Part shown: piece after piece, positions 56,973 through 64,000 of the stretch
How positions within the stretch are numbered: the first letter of the stretch is position 1
How the letters are laid out: each line of letters opens with the position of its first letter
NCBI GenBank assembly: GCA_046263255.1
Contig: JBHELD010000057.1
Location: 28,245 to 92,244 of the forward strand
DNA: 64,000 nucleotides
Direction of reading: 5' to 3'
Origin: JALZEG01 sp046263255
Lineage (GTDB): Bacteria > Actinomycetota > CADDZG01 > WHSQ01
The notes under the pieces: generated by a model
What the model was told of the DNA's origin: nothing
The model's input: only the letters and a program-made list of their open reading frames with translations
Database searches by the model: none
Translations under genes and position numbers: made by a program

Positions 56973-57141
56973 CCCCCCAGTATCGGCGGTTCGGCGGCTG
57001 CGACGGAGGGTGATGAGCCGGCCACGTGGAGGGAATCGCTGGGCGATCCGTAGCCCCGGCGGTCGAGGAGACCGGTCCGCAGCGGCGGACGCCGGGGCGG
57101 CTCTCCCGCTGGCCGCGAGGACCTCCGGCACGAGGCCCTCG

Positions 57142-57900
57142 CTACAGGACGTGCGTCAGGAAGTCCTTGCAGCGCGGGTGCGTCGGGTTCGAGAAGACAC
57201 TCTGCGGCGGCCCGTCCTCGCGGATCTGGCCGTCGTCCATGAACAGCACCCGGCTCGCCACCTCGCGGGCGAAGCCCATCTCGTGCGTGACGATCATCAT
57301 CGTCATGCCCTCCTCCGCGAGGTGCTTCATCGTGTCGAGGACCTCCTTCACGAGCTCGGGGTCGAGCGCGGAGGTCACCTCGTCGAACAGCATCAGCTTC
57401 GGCCGCATCGCGAGCGCGCGCGCGATCGCGACGCGTTGCTGCTGGCCCCCGGAGAGCTGCGAGGGATACGAGTCGGCCTTGTGCGCGAGCCCCACGTGCT
57501 CGAGCTCCTTGACCGCGCGCTGCCGCGCCTCCCCCTCGCCGAGCCCGAGCACCTTTTGGAGCGACAGCATGATGTTGCCGATCGCCGTCTTGTGCGGGAA
57601 CAGGTTGAACGCCTGGAAGACGATCCCGATGTGCGTCCGCACCTCGTTGAGGTTCGTGCGCACGTCGGTGATGTCGACGCCGTCGAAGACCACGCGGCCC
57701 TCCGTCGGCTCCTCCAGCAGGTTGACGCACCGCAGCAGCGTCGACTTGCCCGAGCCGGAGGGACCGATGACGGTCACGACCTCTCCCGGCCGGATCGACA
57801 GGTCGATGCCCTTGAGCACGTGCAGGTCGCCGAACCACTTGTGGAGACCCTCCATGCGGATGAGCGCACCGTCGGTGTGGGCGCCCGCGCCGGCGGTCAT
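57142..57900 (-). CDS. Polar amino-acid ABC transporter ATPase
   Basis: 252 residues. Walker A GPSGSGKST, signature LSGGQQQRVAIARAL, Walker B LMLFDEVTSALDPE, the pattern of GlnQ/HisP-type ATPases. Start overlaps the permease stop by 4 bases (ATGA). Confidence 0.95.
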   Translation of the reverse strand: MTAGAGAHTDGALIRMEGLHKWFGDLHVLKGIDLSIRPGEVVTVIGPSGSGKSTLLRCVNLLEEPTEGRVVFDGVDITDVRTNLNEVRTHIGIVFQAFNLFPHKTAIGNIMLSLQKVLGLGEGEARQRAVKELEHVGLAHKADSYPSQLSGGQQQRVAIARALAMRPKLMLFDEVTSALDPELVKEVLDTMKHLAEEGMTMMIVTHEMGFAREVASRVLFMDDGQIREDGPPQSVFSNPTHPRCKDFLTHVL

Positions 57901-58973
57901 GCCCCGACCCCCACGAGGCCGCTCCGGAACCGCTTCTCGACGGCGTTCACGAGCCGGATCAGAGGAAGGCTGATCGCCAGGTATCCCAGGCCGGTCGCGA
58001 CCAGGTACGTGTAGTTGAACTCGTTCGCCGACGCCTGGTTCCCGACCGACATCAGGTCGCGCTGAGCGGACGTGAGCCCGAGGACGATCACGAGCGACGT
58101 GTCCTTCAACAGGATCACGAACTCGTTCATGAGCGGGGGGACCACGCGTCGCACGGCCTGCGGGACCACCGCGTACCTCATCGCCTGGAGGTAGGACATC
58201 CCGAGGCCGCGGGCCGCCTCGAGCTGCCCCCTCTCGATCGATCGAATCCCGGCGCGGAAGACCTCCGCCGCATACGCACCGGTGTTGAGGCTGAAGGCGA
58301 TGATCGCGGCCTCGTAGGTGCTGATGTCGATCTGGAAGCCGATCGGGATCGCGAACCCGATGAAGACGAGCTGCCAGATCAACGGCGTCCCTCGGAAGAA
58401 GTTGATGTAGATCCGGGCAGGCGCACGCACGACCGAGCGCGTGGAGATCGCGAGCATCGCGACGAACAACCCCAGGACGATCCCGAAGAACTCCGAGGTG
58501 AACGCGAGGAACAACGTGTTCTTGATCCCGTTCAGGAACTCCGGCGCGAGTGGCGCTATCCGCTCGAGGTCCAGGTAGTAGAGCGCGAACGTGTCGACGT
58601 CGCTCCTCCCGAACAGCAGCAGGAGCGCTCCGAGAGCAGCAGCCTGAGCTCCGAGCACGGCCCCCGCGAACGTCTGCTCCCGGCTCACCTTCGTGGGCAT
58701 CGCGCGGAACCGCAGGAAGCCGGCCGCGGTCGCGACGGCACCGCCGGCGACGGCGAAGAGGCCGACGCCGGTCAGCTCGTTCGACTTGAGCCCGCGGATC
58801 AGGTTCTCGAGGGGCGTGAACCCGTGGACCCACAGGACGACCAGGAGCCCGAGCGCTACCAGGGTGAGCGACCCGCCGCCCACGACGAGGATCGTCAGCG
58901 ACACCGGCGTGCTCTGCTCGCGGATCCAGACGAGCCCGCGCTCGGGTCTCATCACCTCTGGAACGGTCGTCAC
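57897..58973 (-). CDS. Polar amino-acid ABC transporter permease
   Basis: 358 residues. An N-terminal extension with extra helices precedes a HisM-type permease domain (ALYYLDLERIAPLAPEFLNGIKNTLFLAF.. and EAA loop RGQLEAARGLGMSYLQAMRYAVVPQAVR). One permease gene only, so it probably works as a homodimer. Confidence 0.92.
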   Translation of the reverse strand: MTTVPEVMRPERGLVWIREQSTPVSLTILVVGGGSLTLVALGLLVVLWVHGFTPLENLIRGLKSNELTGVGLFAVAGGAVATAAGFLRFRAMPTKVSREQTFAGAVLGAQAAALGALLLLFGRSDVDTFALYYLDLERIAPLAPEFLNGIKNTLFLAFTSEFFGIVLGLFVAMLAISTRSVVRAPARIYINFFRGTPLIWQLVFIGFAIPIGFQIDISTYEAAIIAFSLNTGAYAAEVFRAGIRSIERGQLEAARGLGMSYLQAMRYAVVPQAVRRVVPPLMNEFVILLKDTSLVIVLGLTSAQRDLMSVGNQASANEFNYTYLVATGLGYLAISLPLIRLVNAVEKRFRSGLVGVGA

Positions 58974-58993
58974 TCAGCCTCCTCCGGGACGAC

Positions 58994-59027
58994 GAAGCCC
59001 GCGCTCCCGAGGGAAAGCGCGGGCTTC
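58994..59027 (-). terminator. Hairpin between binding protein and permease
   Basis: 12-bp arms GAAGCCCGCGCT (58994-59005) and AGCGCGGGCTTC (59016-59027). Likely a partial terminator or mRNA stabiliser that favours high binding-protein output. Confidence 0.7.
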
Positions 59028-59048
59028 TCGGCTACATCGATCGCCGGG

Positions 59049-59951
59049 CTATTCGGATGCGTATTCCGGAAGCTCCTGGTCCGGGAAGTACTCCCCGAAG
59101 ATCTCGGCATACGTCCCGTCCTCGAAGAGCTCGGCGAGGGCCTCGTTGATCGCCTCGGTCAGACCGGGATTGTCCTTCGCAACCGCGATCGCATACTCCT
59201 CGCCCGTCTCCACCTGCTGGACGACCTGGAGGTCGGGGCTGTCCTTGATGGCGTCGAGCGACACCGGCAGGTCGTTGAAGACGCCGACCACCTGACCGGC
59301 GATCAGGGCCTGGTACATCGGCGGCGCCTTGTCGAAGCTCACGAGCTCGACGCCCGCCGTCGCGAGGTTCTCCTCGGCGTAGAAGGCGCCGGTCGTCGCG
59401 CGCTGCACCGCGACCTTTGCGCCGTCGGGCAGGTCGTCGACGCTCTTGACGTCGGGGTCCTTCGTCACGTCGACCGTCAGCGACTGCAGCGACGGGTAAT
59501 ACGGGTCGGTGAAGTCGACCGACTCGCGTCGCTCTGCAACCGTTTCAGACGCCGGGGAGCCCGCGGGCGCGTACGCCGTGACGGCGGCGACGACGATGTC
59601 GAAGCTGTTGCCGCGGGAGAGCTGCTGGAAGATCGTCCCGAAGTCGGTGCTGATCCACGCGTCGTCCGGGTTCTCGACGCCCAGCTTGTCCGCGATCGCA
59701 CGCACGAGCTCGACGTCGAAGCCGGTCAGCGTCCCGTCCGCCTCCTCGAACTCGAACGGCGGGTACGGGATGTCCGACCCGACCGTGAGCACGCCCTCCT
59801 CGACGAGCGTGTAGTCGCCGGCGGCGCCCTCGGTCTCCTGTGCTCCCGGCGTCGTGGGCTCTTCGTCCTCGCCGCACGCCGCGCCCACCAGCGCGATCGA
59901 GGCGAGCACCGCCACCAACGTCAGCCGCCGCCGGTTCCTGAGTGCTTCCAT
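59049..59951 (-). CDS. Polar amino-acid ABC transporter substrate-binding lipoprotein
   Basis: 300 residues. Lipobox (VGAAC with Cys about 26), then VLTVGSDIPYPPFEFEEADGTLTGFDVEL, the opening of SBP family 3, ending EIFGEYFPDQ. Amino acid not predictable. ATG at 59949-59951 with AAGGAG upstream. Confidence 0.93.
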   Translation of the reverse strand: MEALRNRRRLTLVAVLASIALVGAACGEDEEPTTPGAQETEGAAGDYTLVEEGVLTVGSDIPYPPFEFEEADGTLTGFDVELVRAIADKLGVENPDDAWISTDFGTIFQQLSRGNSFDIVVAAVTAYAPAGSPASETVAERRESVDFTDPYYPSLQSLTVDVTKDPDVKSVDDLPDGAKVAVQRATTGAFYAEENLATAGVELVSFDKAPPMYQALIAGQVVGVFNDLPVSLDAIKDSPDLQVVQQVETGEEYAIAVAKDNPGLTEAINEALAELFEDGTYAEIFGEYFPDQELPEYASE

Positions 59952-60023
59952 ACGGATCAACTCCTTGCGAATGGGAAGTGGGCTCGGACAGCTTAGTAAA
60001 CGGAGCGTGACGGTGCCGGTCGC

Positions 60024-60755
60024 CTATTCCTCGCCGAGGTACGCCTTGCGCACCTGGTCGTTGCCCAGGAGCTTCCTGGCGTCGTCCTCGAGGACGATCT
60101 CGCCGGTCTCGATGACGTAGCCTCGGCTCGCCGCGCTCAGCGCCATCTGCGCGTTCTGCTCGATGAGCAGAACCGGCACTCCCGACGAGTTGATCTCCTT
60201 GATGACGTTGAAGACACGCTCGACGACCTGCGGAGCGAGCCCCATCGACGGCTCGTCGAGCATGACCAGCTTCGGCCGCGCCATCAGCGCACGTCCGATC
60301 GCGAGCATCTGCTGCTCGCCGCCGGACAGCGTGCCGCCGGCCTGCTTGCGGCGCTCCTTGAGGCGCGGGAAGAGCTCGTAGACGTGCGCCTCGATGTCCT
60401 TCACCTCGTTCTTACCGGCGCGCGTGCGGAACGCCCCCATCCCGAGGTTCTCCGCGACGGACATGTTCGGGAAGATGTGCCGTCCCTCCGGCACCTGGAC
60501 GATCCCGCGTTCGACGACGTCGTGGCTGCGTAGCGTCGTGACGTCCTCCCCCTCGAACACGATCTCGCCCTGGTAGGGGCCGTGGACCATCGAGATCGCC
60601 CGCAGCGTCGTCGTCTTGCCGGCGCCGTTGCCGCCGATCAGCGTCACGACCTCACCCTGGTTGACGGTGAGGTTGATCCCCTTCACGGCCTCGATCACGC
60701 CGTAGCGGACGTGGACGTCGCGCAGCTCGAGGAGCGGCGTGGCGTTGCTAGCCAT
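60024..60755 (-). CDS. livF: Branched-chain amino-acid ABC transporter ATPase
   Basis: 243 residues. Walker A GGNGAGKTT, signature LSGGEQQMLAIGRALM, Walker B LVMLDEPSMGLAP, the LivF pattern. Overlaps livG by 8 bases. Energises LivHM uptake of leucine/isoleucine/valine or related ligands. Confidence 0.95.
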   Translation of the reverse strand: MASNATPLLELRDVHVRYGVIEAVKGINLTVNQGEVVTLIGGNGAGKTTTLRAISMVHGPYQGEIVFEGEDVTTLRSHDVVERGIVQVPEGRHIFPNMSVAENLGMGAFRTRAGKNEVKDIEAHVYELFPRLKERRKQAGGTLSGGEQQMLAIGRALMARPKLVMLDEPSMGLAPQVVERVFNVIKEINSSGVPVLLIEQNAQMALSAASRGYVIETGEIVLEDDARKLLGNDQVRKAYLGEE

Positions 60756-61590
60756 TCGCGCCCCCGTTCCCGCGCGCGACCTCGTCGGTGTTCTTCGGCG
60801 CGCCCGCCCCGTCGCCGGCGCTGCCTCCGGCTCCGGCGCCGAGATAGGCCTCGACGACCCGCGGGTCGCGCTGGACCTCCTCCGGGCGGCCCTCGGCGAT
60901 CTTCTCGCCGTGGTCGAGGACCGCCACGCGGTCGGAGAGCCCCATGACGACCTTCATGTCGTGCTCGATCAACAAGACCGTGACACCGTCGTCGCGGATC
61001 CTGCGGACGAGGTCCCGCAGCCCGTTCTTCTCGACCGGGTTCATGCCCGCGGCGGGCTCGTCGAGCAACAGTAGCTTCGGGCGCGTCCCCAGCGCCCGAG
61101 CGATCTCGAGCCGCCGCTGGTCTCCGTACGAGAGGTTCTTCCCGATCTCGTTCGCGTACTTGTGGATGCCGCAGTACTCGAGCAGCTGGTACGCGGTCTT
61201 CTCGCCCTCGTCCTCCTCGTGGTGGAACCGGGGGCCCCGGAACATCGCGCCGAAGACGCTCGTCTTGTGGCGGGCGTCGACGCCGACGAACACGTTCTCG
61301 AGCGCGGTCATGTTCGGGAACAGCCGGATCTGCTGGAAGGTCCGGCAGATCCCCATCTCGACGATCTGGTCCGGGCGCTTCCCGGTGATCGCGTCGTTCT
61401 CGAAGCCGACCTGGCCGCTCGTCGGCGTGTAGACGCCGGTGATGCAGTTGAACAGCGTCGTCTTGCCGGCGCCGTTGGGGCCGATGAGCCCGAAGATCTC
61501 GCCCTGGGAGATCTCGATGTTGACGTCGGCGAGCGCGCGCAGCCCGCCGAACTCCATCGTCACGTTCTTGACCGTCATGTAGCCCGCCAC
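60748..61590 (-). CDS. livG: Branched-chain amino-acid ABC transporter ATPase
   Basis: 280 residues. Walker A GPNGAGKTT, the LivG insertion with RTFQQIRLFPNMTALENVFVG, signature LSYGDQRRLEIARAL and Walker B LLLLDEPAAGMNP. C-terminal 30 residues are Gly/Asn-rich and unstructured. Five bases after livM. Confidence 0.95.
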   Translation of the reverse strand: MAGYMTVKNVTMEFGGLRALADVNIEISQGEIFGLIGPNGAGKTTLFNCITGVYTPTSGQVGFENDAITGKRPDQIVEMGICRTFQQIRLFPNMTALENVFVGVDARHKTSVFGAMFRGPRFHHEEDEGEKTAYQLLEYCGIHKYANEIGKNLSYGDQRRLEIARALGTRPKLLLLDEPAAGMNPVEKNGLRDLVRRIRDDGVTVLLIEHDMKVVMGLSDRVAVLDHGEKIAEGRPEEVQRDPRVVEAYLGAGAGGSAGDGAGAPKNTDEVARGNGGANG

Positions 61591-61595
61591 TTGGC

Positions 61596-62813
61596 CTAGC
61601 CCTTCTTCTCGGCGTCGTACAGGCTTGCGTCGCGCGTCTTGATCGCCTCCGCCGACTCGTCGACGACCACCGCGTCCGCGGCCCCGGCTTCCGACAGCTC
61701 CGTCCTTCGTCGTTTAGCGGCGAGCAGCCCGCCGGGGCGGTAGATCATCACCACGACCAGCGCGAGGCCGAAGACCGCGATACGTCCGGTCTCGATGTCG
61801 AAGCCGAGCACGCTCGCGCCCCCGGAGGCGTCGCGGACGATCTCCGGCAGCATCTGCACGAGGATCGCGCCCAGCACCGCGCCCGAGATGCTCCCGAGAC
61901 CCCCGATCACGACCGCGGACAACACGAGGATCGACTGCAGCAGCGGGAAGCTGTTCGGCGCGATGTAGCTGGTCTTGACGGAGAAGATCCATCCGGCGAC
62001 CCCGCTCGTCGACGCGCCGATGACGAAGGCGAGCACCTTCATCTTCGTCACCGGGACGCCCATGGCCGCGGCCGCGACCTCGTCCTCGCGGATCGCCGCC
62101 CAATAGCGGCCGACCCTCGACGCGTCGAGGTGCCTGATCATGATGACGGCGAGGATGATCGCCGGGATGCAGAGGTACTTCCAGTAGTTCGCCGGGTCGA
62201 GCCCGAAGTCGAACCCCGCGACCGTCGGGTGCGGGATGCCGGCGATCCCGCGGGACCCGTTGGTCACCTCGAGGTTGTTCGCCGCCTGACGGACGATCTC
62301 GTGGAACCCGAGCGTCACGATCGCGAGGTAGTCGCCGCGCAGCCTCAGCGTGGGGACGCCGAGGGCGAAGCCGGCCAGCATCGCGACGAGGACCGCGAAG
62401 GGGATCGACGCCCACGTCGGCCATTCGACGAAGTGGAACGGCGATCCGGAGTTCGTCATCAGCGCGGTCGTGTACGAGCCGAGCATGAAGAAGGCGATGT
62501 ACCCGAGGTCGAGCAGCCCGGCGAGACCGACGACCACGCTCAGCCCGAGCGTCAGGAGTATCCAGTAGCCGGTGACGAACAGTACGGTGATCCCGAAGTT
62601 CCCCTGCAGGAGCGGGAACCAGTCCTGGTCCATCAGCTCGGGGATGAAGAACATCAGGACCGCGGCGATGAGATACCGGAAGTAGCCGATCCGGCGCCAC
62701 CCGACGAACACGACGTTGCCGGCGTTGACCACCCCTTCCGGCAGCCGCGCGGCGGTGCGCGGGTAGTTCGACTCGAGGTAGGTCCGCAGGTCCGAGGTCG
62801 GAGCCTTCGCCAT
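61596..62813 (-). CDS. livM: Branched-chain amino-acid ABC transporter permease
   Basis: 405 residues, about ten helices, with the LivM signature GDYLAIVTLGFHEIVRQAANN and GAxxGAILVQMLPE. The N-terminal 35 and C-terminal 40 residues are soluble extensions. Starts directly after livH (adjacent codons). Confidence 0.95.
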   Translation of the reverse strand: MAKAPTSDLRTYLESNYPRTAARLPEGVVNAGNVVFVGWRRIGYFRYLIAAVLMFFIPELMDQDWFPLLQGNFGITVLFVTGYWILLTLGLSVVVGLAGLLDLGYIAFFMLGSYTTALMTNSGSPFHFVEWPTWASIPFAVLVAMLAGFALGVPTLRLRGDYLAIVTLGFHEIVRQAANNLEVTNGSRGIAGIPHPTVAGFDFGLDPANYWKYLCIPAIILAVIMIRHLDASRVGRYWAAIREDEVAAAAMGVPVTKMKVLAFVIGASTSGVAGWIFSVKTSYIAPNSFPLLQSILVLSAVVIGGLGSISGAVLGAILVQMLPEIVRDASGGASVLGFDIETGRIAVFGLALVVVMIYRPGGLLAAKRRRTELSEAGAADAVVVDESAEAIKTRDASLYDAEKKG

Positions 62814-63758
62814 CTAGCCACCGATCCTTTCGCCGAGGATGCCGGTAGGCCGGAAGATCAGCACCAGCGGGAGCAGGGTGAACGCGACGACGTTCTTCCA
62901 CTCCGCGGCGAGGCACACCGTGCTCATGTTCTCGACGAGCCCGAGCAGGACCGCGCCGAGGACGGCGCCGCGGATGTTGCCGATCCCTCCGAGGACCGCG
63001 GCGGTGAACGCCTTGATGCCGGGGATGAACCCCATGTTCCAGACGACGTTGCCGATGAGCAGCCCGTACATCGCGCCGGCGATCCCGCCGAAGAAGCCGC
63101 CGATGACGAACGTCGTGACGATGACCCGGTCGACGTTGATCCCCATCAGCTGCGACGCGACGGGGTCCTCGGACAGCGCCCTGATGCTGCGCCCGGTCGC
63201 GGTCTGGTTGATCAGCCGGTCCAGGAAGATGAAGCACACGACCGCGCCGACGACGACCAGCATCTCGGGGCTCGTGACCCGGGAGTCGAGGAACGTGAAC
63301 CCGAACGCGTCGGGGCCGGCGGCCAGGATCCCGGGGAAGTTGCGCTGGCCGGGCCCGAGCAGGAAGTCCTGCTGGAAGAGGTACGTGACGAAGAACGAGG
63401 CGCCGATCGCGCTGATCAGGTACGACAGCCGCGCGGCGTTGCGCCGCCGCAGCGGGCGGTACGCGCCGCGCTCCAGGAGCGCCGCGGCGATCGCCGCCGA
63501 GATCCCGCCGACGAGCAGGATCCCCAGGAGCATCACGACGAGCGTCAGTCCGCTCCTCGTGCCGGTGACGCCCATCCACTCGCCGAACACGTAGAAGGCC
63601 GCCACACCGCCGACCATGAAGATCGCGTCGTGCGCGAAGTTGATCAGCTTCAGCACGCCGTAGACCATCGTGTAGCCGAGGGCTATGAGCGCATACAGGA
63701 ACCCGAGGATGAGCCCGGTCACGAACGTAGGCCCGAGGAGCCCTGCGTTACAGTCCAA
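62814..63758 (-). CDS. livH: Branched-chain amino-acid ABC transporter permease
   Basis: 314 residues, about eight helices; GFLYALIALGYTMVYGVLKLINFAHD and AFTAAVLGGIGNIRGAVLGAVLLGL are the LivH hallmarks. TTG start at 63756-63758. Confidence 0.94.
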   Translation of the reverse strand: MDCNAGLLGPTFVTGLILGFLYALIALGYTMVYGVLKLINFAHDAIFMVGGVAAFYVFGEWMGVTGTRSGLTLVVMLLGILLVGGISAAIAAALLERGAYRPLRRRNAARLSYLISAIGASFFVTYLFQQDFLLGPGQRNFPGILAAGPDAFGFTFLDSRVTSPEMLVVVGAVVCFIFLDRLINQTATGRSIRALSEDPVASQLMGINVDRVIVTTFVIGGFFGGIAGAMYGLLIGNVVWNMGFIPGIKAFTAAVLGGIGNIRGAVLGAVLLGLVENMSTVCLAAEWKNVVAFTLLPLVLIFRPTGILGERIGG

Positions 63759-63805
63759 CCGTCCCCCCGAAGATCGGCAAGCGCGTCAGGTGGTGCGGTG
63801 CGGGA

Positions 63806-63833
63806 GGTGGCAGGGGCTCGTGCCCCTGCCACC
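63806..63833 (-). terminator. Hairpin between livK-type gene and livH
   Basis: 12-bp arms GGTGGCAGGGGC (63806-63817) and GCCCCTGCCACC (63822-63833), loop TCGT. Flanked by a further GTGCGG/CCGCAC pairing. Intercistronic hairpin, as after the other binding-protein gene. Confidence 0.75.
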
Positions 63834-63861
63834 CAAACCGCACGTGAAGCCGGTTATCTCG

Positions 63862-64000
63862 CTACTCGATCAGGTCCGATGCCGGGCCGAGCGAGACGAA
63901 GTTCTCGTCCTCGTTGGACCATTCGTAGACCCAGATGTCCTCGGGGCCGCCGACGAACTCGCCGGAGTCCTCCCACGAGTAGGTCTTGGCGACGCCCTCG
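63862..64000 (-). CDS. Branched-chain amino-acid ABC substrate-binding protein, C-terminal end only
   Basis: The window holds only the last 45 or so residues (..YSWEDSGEFVGGPEDIWVYEW.. SDLIE) with a TAG at 63862-63864. The position ahead of livHMGF on the same strand and the hairpin after it make a LivK-type binding protein most likely, but the fragment itself has no decisive motif. Confidence 0.6.
   Translation of the reverse strand, partial: EGVAKTYSWEDSGEFVGGPEDIWVYEWSNEDENFVSLGPASDLIE

Overview
The window comes from a high-GC bacterium, most likely an actinomycete (Actinomycetota). GC-rich third positions, frequent GTG/TTG starts and the gene content all fit. The best single clue is the order polA, rpsA, coaE, uvrB, uvrA on one strand (42.0 to 18.0 kb), which is the order of these genes in many actinobacterial chromosomes. 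This lineage has put other genes between them. The species cannot be named from the sequence alone. There are no rRNA genes, CRISPR arrays, recognisable transposases or phage genes. The only tRNA is a tRNA-Val(CAC).

Layout. 0-3 kb: a truncated ABC-F ATPase, an M1-type metallopeptidase, a frameshifted CxxC protein and a cold-shock protein. 3-6.5 kb: a compact restriction-modification island with a gamma-type and a beta-type DNA methyltransferase and a PD-(D/E)XK nuclease. 6.6-9.4 kb: a secreted protein, an adenylate cyclase and a QExxH metalloprotease-like protein. 9.4-14.1 kb: a copper module (copA-csoR with a CsoR box), two membrane proteins, a TetR regulator with twin operators and an FMN-binding-split protein. 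14-18 kb: small hypotheticals, tRNA-Val, and a membrane sensor with a stand-alone receiver. 18-27.5 kb: uvrA, a class V aminotransferase, a secreted subtilase ending in 23 Trp pentapeptides, a GAF histidine kinase, and an XRE regulator with a perfect 26-bp palindrome. 27.6-36 kb: MATE exporter, uvrB, GAF kinase, HAD hydrolase, coaE, rpsA. 36-39.3 kb: two near-identical 16-residue micro-ORFs around an MFS exporter and a broken lipoprotein gene, then a CHRD protein. 39.3-51.4 kb: polA, a DtxR-family regulator, a cupredoxin lipoprotein and a ferric-iron ABC transporter in two pieces. 51.5-56 kb: gltB behind an attenuator-like terminator. 56-64 kb: a family 5 uracil-DNA glycosylase, a polar amino-acid ABC transporter and the branched-chain amino-acid liv cluster, cut by the window end in the substrate-binding gene.

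How the parts fit. DNA repair genes (uvrA, uvrB, polA, UDG) make a dispersed housekeeping backbone. Metal handling is a second theme: CsoR-controlled copper efflux, a copper-protein-like lipoprotein, and an iron transporter whose two transcription units both carry a DtxR-like inverted repeat over the start codon while a DtxR-family gene lies nearby. The most novel-looking element is the pair of micro-ORFs at 36.05 and 38.5 kb. Each has a strong Shine-Dalgarno sequence, encodes almost the same 16-residue peptide and is followed by a small inverted repeat and then a strong GC hairpin. One leads an MFS exporter and the other leads rpsA, a layout that resembles ribosome-mediated attenuation. Several genes (at 2.2, 14.2 and 36.3 kb) become intact if single missing bases are restored, so either decay or assembly indels must be considered.
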